DNA from: Chitinophagaceae bacterium | GTDB taxonomy: Bacteria; Bacteroidota; Bacteroidia; Chitinophagales; Chitinophagaceae | NCBI GenBank assembly: GCA_947472635.1 | Contig: CANJDY010000220.1 | Span: 1 to 5,252 of the forward strand | Length of the DNA: 5,252 nt | Direction: 5' to 3' | Part shown: positions 1-5,252 of the stretch, in pieces | Layout of the letters: the number at the start of each line of letters is the position of its first letter | Position numbering within the stretch: position 1 is the stretch's first letter | Position numbers and translations under genes: made by a program | Notes under the pieces: generated by a model | Told to the model about the DNA's origin: nothing | What the model saw: only the letters and a program-made list of their open reading frames with translations | Databases searched by the model: none

Positions 1-231
1 CTTTCGCTTGGGTATACCTTTAATACAAAAAATATCGGTGTAAGTCGTTGGATAACTGCTATGCGATTATCTGTTACTGGCCAGAATCTTTTTGTAATCA
101 CCAAATACAATGGGTTTGACCCAGAGGTAAATACAGATCATTCTTCGGGTGGAATTGCATCTTTTGGTATTGATTATTTGACCTATCCAAAAGCGAGATC
201 TGTTATTTTTGGTTTAAACGTATCATTCTAA
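1..231 (+). CDS. SusC/RagA-family TonB-dependent outer-membrane transporter, C-terminal fragment
   Basis: The reading frame is open from base 1 and ends at TAA 229-231, giving 76 residues of a protein whose start lies left of the window. The visible part is the end of the 22-strand beta-barrel. It contains the family's recurrent SusC ending: a strand with LSVTGQNLFVITKYNGFDPE, then GIDYLTYPKARSVIFGLNVSF. The last residue is Phe, the usual outer-membrane-protein C-terminal signal read by the BAM machinery. SusC proteins import oligosaccharides or peptides across the outer membrane using TonB/ExbBD energy, with a SusD lipoprotein as extracellular lid. The susD gene starts 11 bases after this stop, which supports the assignment and an operon. 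The plug, any carboxypeptidase-like N-terminal domain and the TonB box are outside the window, so substrate and subtype cannot be judged. Confidence 0.94.
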   Translation, partial: LSLGYTFNTKNIGVSRWITAMRLSVTGQNLFVITKYNGFDPEVNTDHSSGGIASFGIDYLTYPKARSVIFGLNVSF

Positions 232-242
232 AATTAGTAAAC

Positions 243-1934
243 ATGAAAAAAATATTTATAAAAACGATCCTGCTTTCGGCCATCATAACCATTGCAGGAA
301 GCTGTTCAAAATTGAATGAAAAGGTGTTGGATGAATCATCCGTAACCGGTCTTAGTGAAAAGCAAATCGCCGATGGATTGATTGCTCCAACCTATGCTCG
401 TCTCCCGGATATCTACAGGCATACCACTTATTTCACTTTACAGGAAATTTCTACCGATGAGGCTATCTTACCTTATAGGGGTGGAACCGATTGGGGTGAT
501 AATGGTATTTATTTATCCATGCATAAGCATGAAACGGCTACTACTGATATCAATGTATGGGAAACCTGGGGATTTATTATGACAAGTATGTCAAGATGTA
601 TTTCCGCCATCAGTTCTCTAAAAGATAATAAGGACGCCAATGTAAAAACCTATATGGCAGAAGCAAGGGGTATGCGTGCTTTTTACAACTGGATGACCTT
701 AGATCTATTTGGTATTGCCTTGGTAAAAGAAGATCCGGGTGCAGTTTCCAAAATCATACGTGGTGCGGATGCTGTTGCTTATATTAAAAGTGAGTTGATA
801 GCTGCAGAGCCAGATTTGTCTACAGCAGTAGGACCTGGCAGGTTTACCAAAGCTGCTGCATGGGCCTTGATTGCAAGATTAAGTATCAATGCCGCCTCTT
901 ATCGCGATATTTATGCTGCATCCTTGACCTTTAAGACAGAAGACATGGATGAGGTAATCAAGTATTGTGATAAAGTGATCAGCTCAGGTCAGTATGCTTT
1001 ATCAGCTGATTATTTCGCCATCTTTGGAAATGACAATCATACCAATAAGGAATTGATTTTTGCAGTTGACCAACGTTTTGACCTGAATGGTCATAATAGA
1101 ATGGCTTATTTTTCCCTTTCCGGCGACCAGTTTCCATTAGCTGAATTTCCTTCTGCCAATGGAACCGATGGTCCAGGTATTACTTCAGATTTTTATCAGA
1201 CATGGGTAGCGGCGAATGGTGCTGTTGATCCTGCAGCGGCTGACCCAAGGTTTTTCAAACAAAATGTTTCCATGTATACCAATCCTGGAGATTCCTGTGT
1301 TTTAGGACCCGATTTTAATATCAATCGTGGAATTTTGCGCGGACAACAATATGGCCTGATTCGTCAAAATGGTGTTTTTGTAAAATGTCCTGATGGTAAA
1401 TTCAAGGTGGGTAAATTGTATAATACTACCCGCAGTAATCCGAATCTACCGGTAAATTTTTCTGAATTTATTGATTTTACTACTGCAGGAAGTAACTATT
1501 CAACTGGTTACAGAGTAGAGAAATATGAGTTCAGTCGGAAATCTGCCAGTGGTAGAAATTACGGGGAAGCTGATATCTCTATTCTTCGCCTAGCGGATGT
1601 ATATCTGATGCGTGCCGAAGCAAAACTTCGCAAGGGAGACGCTGCTGGTGCACTAGCAGATGTTAATTCTGTAAGAAATTCCAGGACAGCTTATACTGTA
1701 AAAGGTAGTCCATTAGCTTCCATCACCCTTGATCTGCTATTGCGTGAAAGAGGTTTTGAGTTGTATTGGGAAATGAATCGTAGAACCGATTTGATTCGCT
1801 TTGGTAAGTACGAAGGTACCTGGACTGAAAAAACCAATACAGATAAAAATAAAAGAATTTTTCCAATACCACAAAATGCGGTTGACGGAGCTTCCAACCT
1901 TCCTAATTATATGAAGCAAAACGCGGGCTACTAA
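243..1934 (+). CDS. SusD/RagB-family nutrient-binding surface lipoprotein
   Basis: This is a complete 563-residue SusD homologue, a normal length for the family. Residues 1-20 form a lipoprotein signal peptide (MKK, hydrophobic stretch, then lipobox AGS-C), so Cys21 is the predicted lipidated N-terminus. The N-terminal SusD-like part includes the TPR-type helix AEARGMRAFYNWMTLDLFG at residues 139-157. The C-terminal RagB/SusD part holds the helix DISILRLADVYLMRAEAKL at 444-462, the conserved LRERGFELYWEMNRRTDLIR at 500-519, and the typical ending FPIP...NYMKQNAGY. SusD proteins sit on the cell surface, bind the glycan or other ligand and close over the SusC channel. The gene follows susC by 11 bases, and the first ATG gives the intact signal peptide. 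No Shine-Dalgarno sequence is present; the start is preceded by A-rich sequence, as is usual in Bacteroidota. A strong terminator follows 19 bases after the stop. The ligand cannot be inferred from sequence alone. Confidence 0.97.
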   Translation: MKKIFIKTILLSAIITIAGSCSKLNEKVLDESSVTGLSEKQIADGLIAPTYARLPDIYRHTTYFTLQEISTDEAILPYRGGTDWGDNGIYLSMHKHETATTDINVWETWGFIMTSMSRCISAISSLKDNKDANVKTYMAEARGMRAFYNWMTLDLFGIALVKEDPGAVSKIIRGADAVAYIKSELIAAEPDLSTAVGPGRFTKAAAWALIARLSINAASYRDIYAASLTFKTEDMDEVIKYCDKVISSGQYALSADYFAIFGNDNHTNKELIFAVDQRFDLNGHNRMAYFSLSGDQFPLAEFPSANGTDGPGITSDFYQTWVAANGAVDPAAADPRFFKQNVSMYTNPGDSCVLGPDFNINRGILRGQQYGLIRQNGVFVKCPDGKFKVGKLYNTTRSNPNLPVNFSEFIDFTTAGSNYSTGYRVEKYEFSRKSASGRNYGEADISILRLADVYLMRAEAKLRKGDAAGALADVNSVRNSRTAYTVKGSPLASITLDLLLRERGFELYWEMNRRTDLIRFGKYEGTWTEKTNTDKNKRIFPIPQNAVDGASNLPNYMKQNAGY

Positions 1935-1953
1935 AAATCTCCCGAACATAATA

Positions 1954-1997
1954 AAAAAAGCGATGGCTTGTTTGAAAAAACAGGCCATCGCTTTTTT
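1954..1997 (+). terminator. Intrinsic (rho-independent) terminator of the susCD operon, probably bidirectional
   Basis: Bases 1954-1973 pair with 1978-1997 to form a 20-bp stem with one G-U wobble and no unpaired base, closed by the tetraloop GAAA (1974-1977). The core GCGATGGC/GCCATCGC is GC-rich. The stem is flanked by six A on the left and six T on the right, so the T-tract terminates plus-strand transcripts. The A-tract would supply a U-tract for minus-strand transcripts, so the element could stop readthrough from both sides. It begins 19 bases after the susD stop, so the downstream gene at 2183 is not expected to be co-transcribed with susCD. Confidence 0.95.
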
Positions 1998-2035
1998 ATT
2001 GCGGCTGCACAAATAGTTTAGCAGCAATTTGCCAA

Positions 2036-2087
2036 TAGTCAAATAAACTTAGCCAGTCAGTTTTGACTAATTGTTAACAGTCAGTTA
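2036..2087. repeat. Cluster of AGTCA direct and inverted repeats, possible operator
   Basis: AGTCA occurs at 2037-2041, 2055-2059 and 2079-2083, and its inverse TGACT at 2064-2068. The second and third copies belong to a longer direct repeat, CAGTCAGTT, at 2054-2062 and 2078-2086 (24 bases apart). TAGTCAAA (2036-2043) is an exact inverted repeat of TTTGACTA (2062-2069), and AGTCA-GTTT-TGACT (2055-2068) is a short perfect palindrome with a 4-base centre. The cluster lies directly upstream of the candidate promoter for the gene at 2183, where an activator or repressor could bind. Binding is inference; short repeats in AT-rich DNA can also arise by chance. Confidence 0.4.
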
Positions 2088-2112
2088 TAGACCATACTAA
2101 CTTGAGGATAGC

Positions 2113-2120
2113 TAAATTTG
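2113..2120 (+). promoter_or_regulatory. Candidate Bacteroidota promoter -7 element (TAAATTTG)
   Basis: TAAATTTG matches the TAnnTTTG -7 consensus recognised by the primary sigma factor of Bacteroidota. It lies 62 bases upstream of the ATG at 2183, which would give a 5' leader of roughly 50-60 bases. No good TTTG -33 element sits at the expected distance (around 2090), so the match rests on the -7 box alone. It is placed after the operon terminator and before the MG2/plug gene, as expected if that gene has its own promoter. Confidence 0.45.
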
Positions 2121-2182
2121 TTATATTCACCCTTTCAAACCAAAACAGGCTAACCTTGTCTATTCTTTTTTAGCACCAAGCA

Positions 2183-4582
2183 ATGAAAAAAACTACCTTT
2201 CTTTTTGGACTTATTTTACTCTTCATCTCGAAGCTATCGGCTCAGCAAATAGACTCCATGATGAGTGTATATGCAGAAAATTTTCCGCAGGAAAAGATTC
2301 ATATTCATTTTGATAAAAGTAGTTATAGCAAGGGTGAAACCATTTGGTTCAAAGCCTATGTAATGGCCGATATTACTACTTCAGATTACAGCCATAATTT
2401 TTATGTTGACTGGTTCGACGAACAGGGTAAACTAATCAGTCATACTGCTTCTCCCATGTTTGAGTCATCTGCAAGAGGACAATTCATTGTTCCGGAAAAA
2501 TACACCGGAAAGCTATTGCATGCAAAAGCCTATACCAACTGGATGCTAAATTTTGACACCGCCTTTTTATACAATAAAGATCTTAGGGTGGATCAATCCA
2601 TTGGTAGTAAAGCAAAGCACAAATCCGATAAGCTAGTTGCGTCTATCCATTACTTCCCCGAGTCAGGGGATTTGGTAGGAGGTGTTGTTCAGCAGGTGGC
2701 ATTTTTAGCCACCAATCAATATGGGATACCTGTCAATATTTCGGGAGCAATAAAAAATAGCCAGGGCGAATTGGTTGATTCCTTTACAACGGTTCATGAT
2801 GGCATGGGTACTTTTTCGCTGCAGGTAGATGCAAAAGAAACCTACACCACCTCCTGGGTGGACGAGTATGGAGAAGACCATATCACTCTTTTGCCCATTA
2901 CTAGACAGGCTGGTGCAATGATTCAGGTGAGGCCTTTAAAGCACAAAATTATTTTTGTTATCAATAGAAGCGAGGAAGTTGCAGCTAATTTTAAAACTTT
3001 GTATGCTATTGCTCATATCAACCAGCATGAAATTTACAAATTCCGAATTAGTCTTATTTCTAAAACATCTTCCTTAGCAGAAATAGCTACCGATGGTTTG
3101 CCAACGGGTATCGTGCAGATTACACTATTTGATGCCAATTGGGTACCTATTGCAGAGCGGGCAGTATTTGTAAATAACGAGGCATACAGCTTTGAGCCGA
3201 TTATTACCATTACCAAAAAAGGATTAGCCGGTAGAGCAAGGAATGCTTTGGACGTATTCGTTCCAGATAGTTCTATTAGCAATATGTCAATGGCAATTAC
3301 TGATGCCGATCTTTTAGTCGATTCCAGTAACACCATTATTTCTCAAATGTTATTGGCAGCAGATATAAAAGGCGCTATTCATAATCCTTCCTATTATTTT
3401 TTTAATAATAGCGATACTATTCGCCAGCAGCTAGATTTGGTAATGCTAACACATGGATGGCGCCGGTTTAACTGGGCTAAGATTGCCAACAACCAGCCAC
3501 CTGTAAATATTAATTCAAGGGATACAGATTACCTTCAAATTAGCGGTTCTGTTAGCGGAGTAAATGCCGCCAAATCATTTAAATCTAAACTATTGATCAA
3601 TCTTGTGTTGCAGGCAAGTGATAGCAGTAAGCAATTTCTTTTTTTACCTGTATCTCCCAGTGGCCATTTTATACAAAAAGGTGTAAGTTTTTATGATACT
3701 TTAAAAATATATTACCAGTTCAACGGCGATAAAAGGTTAACGAATAGGGCAGTGGTTAAATTTACTAATGGACTAATTCCCCCACCGGCTACAATATACA
3801 TGCCGCGAACAGCTCCGCTATTATTATGGAAAAATCCATTGGATAGTATTGCAATAGAGCGGGAACGGTTTTTTTATGCAGAAAAATTCCGAATCGATCA
3901 GTTTGCTACTACTACCCTTCAGGAAATAACCTTACGAGCGAAACTAAGATCAGCAAAAGAACTGTTAGATGATAAATATGCTAGTGGCTTATTTTCTGGT
4001 GGCGAAGCTACCAATTTTGATATAGAAAATGACCCTTCGGCATTGGGTATGACGGATGTATTTAGGTATTTAACTGGCCGAGTAGCGGGACTGCAGATAA
4101 GCGAAACCAATGGCGAAACGACACTCAGCTGGAGAGGAAGTAGACCTGAGATTTTTTTGGATGAGATGCGTATAGAGGCGGATCAATTAGAAGGCCTGTC
4201 CATGAGTGATGTAGCGTATGTGAAAGTGTTTCATCCGCCATTTTTTGGTGCTTCCGGTGGCGGTGCAGGTGGTGCGATTGCTGTGTATACAAGAAAAGGA
4301 ACTGATGTTAAATATACTCCTGGTGATAACCTGGGTTTTCAACTGTTGGCAGGGTATACCAAATACAAAGATTTTTTTAATCCCGATTATAGTACTGCCC
4401 AGCCCACGCCAAAAGATGTGCGCACTACTTTGTATTGGAATCCATTTATTTTAACAGATAAAAAAAATAATTCTTTCCATGTAGAGTTCTTTAATAATGA
4501 CATCAGTAAACGACTTTATGTTATTTTGGAAGGAATGAATAGTGATGGAAAATTAACGAGGGTAGAAAAAATAATAGAATAA
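2183..4582 (+). CDS. Secreted MG2-type macroglobulin-like protein with C-terminal TonB-receptor plug-like domain, no barrel
   Basis: This 799-residue protein has a signal peptide (residues 1-20, probable cleavage LSA|QQ). An in-frame TAG at 2171-2173, only three codons upstream, leaves this ATG as the sensible start. Residues 35-60 carry the MG2-like signature PQEKIHIHFDK...GETIWFKAYV, followed by a second macroglobulin/Ig-like stretch with YFPESGDLVGGV (from 157) and HDGMGTFSL. MLTHGWRRFNW (421-431) is typical of this Bacteroidota family. Residues 579-706 resemble a TonB-receptor plug: LQEITL, then FRYLTGRVAGLQI (627-639), IFLDEMRI (657-664), VAYVKVF (677-683) and a glycine-rich GASGGGAGGAIAVYTRKG end. 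Only about 93 residues follow, including TTLYWNPF and a beta-rich tail, so no transporter barrel is present. The protein has no cysteine, so it is neither a lipoprotein nor a thioester-type alpha-2-macroglobulin. Export to the periplasm or envelope is likely; its role is unknown. Databases may label such proteins TonB-dependent receptor, which would mislead here. Confidence 0.87.
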   Translation: MKKTTFLFGLILLFISKLSAQQIDSMMSVYAENFPQEKIHIHFDKSSYSKGETIWFKAYVMADITTSDYSHNFYVDWFDEQGKLISHTASPMFESSARGQFIVPEKYTGKLLHAKAYTNWMLNFDTAFLYNKDLRVDQSIGSKAKHKSDKLVASIHYFPESGDLVGGVVQQVAFLATNQYGIPVNISGAIKNSQGELVDSFTTVHDGMGTFSLQVDAKETYTTSWVDEYGEDHITLLPITRQAGAMIQVRPLKHKIIFVINRSEEVAANFKTLYAIAHINQHEIYKFRISLISKTSSLAEIATDGLPTGIVQITLFDANWVPIAERAVFVNNEAYSFEPIITITKKGLAGRARNALDVFVPDSSISNMSMAITDADLLVDSSNTIISQMLLAADIKGAIHNPSYYFFNNSDTIRQQLDLVMLTHGWRRFNWAKIANNQPPVNINSRDTDYLQISGSVSGVNAAKSFKSKLLINLVLQASDSSKQFLFLPVSPSGHFIQKGVSFYDTLKIYYQFNGDKRLTNRAVVKFTNGLIPPPATIYMPRTAPLLLWKNPLDSIAIERERFFYAEKFRIDQFATTTLQEITLRAKLRSAKELLDDKYASGLFSGGEATNFDIENDPSALGMTDVFRYLTGRVAGLQISETNGETTLSWRGSRPEIFLDEMRIEADQLEGLSMSDVAYVKVFHPPFFGASGGGAGGAIAVYTRKGTDVKYTPGDNLGFQLLAGYTKYKDFFNPDYSTAQPTPKDVRTTLYWNPFILTDKKNNSFHVEFFNNDISKRLYVILEGMNSDGKLTRVEKIIE

Positions 4583-4606
4583 GTGAATTGCCCATTGTAG
4601 AAATTA

Positions 4607-5252
4607 TTATCGGTTAAAATTCTTTTGCAGAAAATTCATTGCATTTCCTGCAAATATTTTTTGAATGATTTTTTCGGCTGTTAATCCAAACATCAATCGA
4701 TTAATTTCATCTAAAGGCATTGAGTAATTAAATCCTGTTTGTGAAATTTCTTCCGGCTGAATCAAAAATTCAAAAAGGTCTTTTTTTAAAATTGGCATTT
4801 CGGCAGTAGTAGGGTAAAAATCCAGGTGATGGATAAATCCATCGAAGTCACTGCCAATAGAAAGTAGGTCCCAGCCCTTTTTTGAATTGACAGTTTTTAC
4901 AATTTCAAATAAATTGGCGAACACTATTTTTGCATATTGTCTGCGCAAATCAGCACTGGTAAGTTTCCTGTTTTTTTTGACAATGGCAATGACAATATTA
5001 CCCGCTATTCTCCGCTCATCCAGTTGTATTCCTATCAATCCGTCGGTTTCGGAAATTACTAAAATATCTTCTGCACAAAGATTAATGCTTTGTTCATGAA
5101 GATAGTTGCTAGTGTCATACCTTTCCATTTCATCATCTTGTGCAATCAAGGCATCTAAGCTCCTGCATTTGCTAACCACTCCGGTATGGCTGCAAATCAA
5201 TGGGAATTTGTCATTGTGCATCCAGTAATTTGTTTGGATAAACGAATAAAAA
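4607..5252 (-). CDS. Membrane dipeptidase-like (peptidase M19) protein, C-terminal part
   Basis: The minus-strand frame ends at 4607-4609 and is open to the right edge, giving 214 visible residues. An ATG at 5221 exists but is probably internal: ten further in-frame codons (FYSFIQTNYW) precede it without a stop, and it starts directly at a conserved core strand. Numbered from that Met, PLICSHTG (7-14) matches the M19 strand carrying a zinc-ligand His (His12). DLLSIGSDFDGF (118-129) matches the GxDFDG substrate-binding loop, and EKIIQKIFAGNAMNFLQ (183-199) matches the usual C-terminal helix with its GN motif. M19 enzymes are (beta/alpha)8 zinc dipeptidases; the N-terminal HxD ligands, the Glu ligand and the first of the paired His residues would lie beyond the window. 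The RRN motif that normally follows SHS is not recognisable; a longer segment is present instead. The gene converges on the MG2/plug gene with 24 bases between the stops. Family membership is fairly safe; catalytic activity is uncertain. Confidence 0.8.
   Translation of the reverse strand, partial: FYSFIQTNYWMHNDKFPLICSHTGVVSKCRSLDALIAQDDEMERYDTSNYLHEQSINLCAEDILVISETDGLIGIQLDERRIAGNIVIAIVKKNRKLTSADLRRQYAKIVFANLFEIVKTVNSKKGWDLLSIGSDFDGFIHHLDFYPTTAEMPILKKDLFEFLIQPEEISQTGFNYSMPLDEINRLMFGLTAEKIIQKIFAGNAMNFLQKNFNR

Noticed and set aside
2001..2033. Possible small hairpin GCTGC (2004-2008) with GCAGC (2021-2025)
   Set aside because: A 5-bp stem with a 12-base loop and no T-tract is too weak to call a terminator or RNA element.
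1737..2042. 101-codon minus-strand open frame overlapping the end of susD and the terminator
   Set aside because: It lies antisense to the conserved SusD C-terminus and runs through the terminator hairpin; its translation has no family-like features. It is a shadow of the real gene.
2063..2091. TTGACT - 17 bases - TATAGA, resembling an E. coli sigma-70 promoter
   Set aside because: The primary sigma factor of Bacteroidota uses TTTG/TAnnTTTG elements, and TAAATTTG at 2113 fits better. The TTGACT belongs to the AGTCA/TGACT repeat cluster. It is not excluded, only less likely.
3034..3336. 100-codon minus-strand open frame inside the MG2/plug gene
   Set aside because: It is fully antisense to a well-supported coding region and shows no recognisable domain or start context.
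2183..4582. Classification as a thioester-type alpha-2-macroglobulin or as a full TonB-dependent receptor
   Set aside because: There is no CGEQ motif and no cysteine at all, the length is far below that of bacterial alpha-2-macroglobulins, and no beta-barrel follows the plug-like domain.
4887..5099. 70-codon plus-strand open frame with a hydrophobic stretch
   Set aside because: It lies opposite the M19-like coding sequence, whose motifs are clear on the minus strand; the hydrophobicity is a by-product of the complementary codons.
4607..5221. Treating the Met at 5221 as the true start of a 204-residue protein
   Set aside because: The frame stays open to the window edge, and the Met falls immediately before the metal-ligand strand, so most of an M19 barrel would be missing. 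A partial gene is the simpler reading.

Overview
The window reads as chromosomal DNA from a member of the Bacteroidota. The main evidence is a SusC/SusD pair, a large MG2/TonB-plug protein of a kind typical of this phylum, AT-rich DNA (roughly 40% GC by eye), start codons without Shine-Dalgarno sequences, and a TAnnTTTG-type promoter match. The protein style suggests an environmental Sphingobacteriaceae- or Chitinophagaceae-like organism, but this placement is an impression and not a measurement.

Layout: (1) 1-231, the C-terminal end of a SusC-type TonB-dependent outer-membrane transporter. (2) 243-1934, a complete SusD/RagB-family surface lipoprotein, 11 bases downstream and clearly in the same operon. 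(3) 1954-1997, a very strong intrinsic terminator with a 20-bp stem and GAAA loop that closes the susCD operon. (4) 1998-2182, a regulatory intergenic region with repeated AGTCA motifs and a candidate Bacteroidota promoter. (5) 2183-4582, a secreted 799-residue protein with macroglobulin-like (MG2-type) domains, a C-terminal TonB-receptor plug-like domain and no beta-barrel. (6) 4607-5252, on the minus strand, the C-terminal part of a divergent membrane-dipeptidase-like (peptidase M19) protein that runs off the right edge.

SusC and SusD form a nutrient-uptake complex: SusD is the surface lid that captures ligand and SusC is the TonB-powered channel. No enzyme or regulator from the same operon is visible, so the substrate cannot be named. 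The MG2/plug protein has its own transcription unit and probably acts in the periplasm or cell envelope; its function is not known. The M19-like gene converges on it and belongs to a separate unit. I see no mobile element, CRISPR array, tRNA or rRNA. Nothing here amounts to a clearly new system. The best candidates for a second look are the barrel-less plug fusion, the repeat cluster in front of it, and the divergent active-site region of the M19 homologue.
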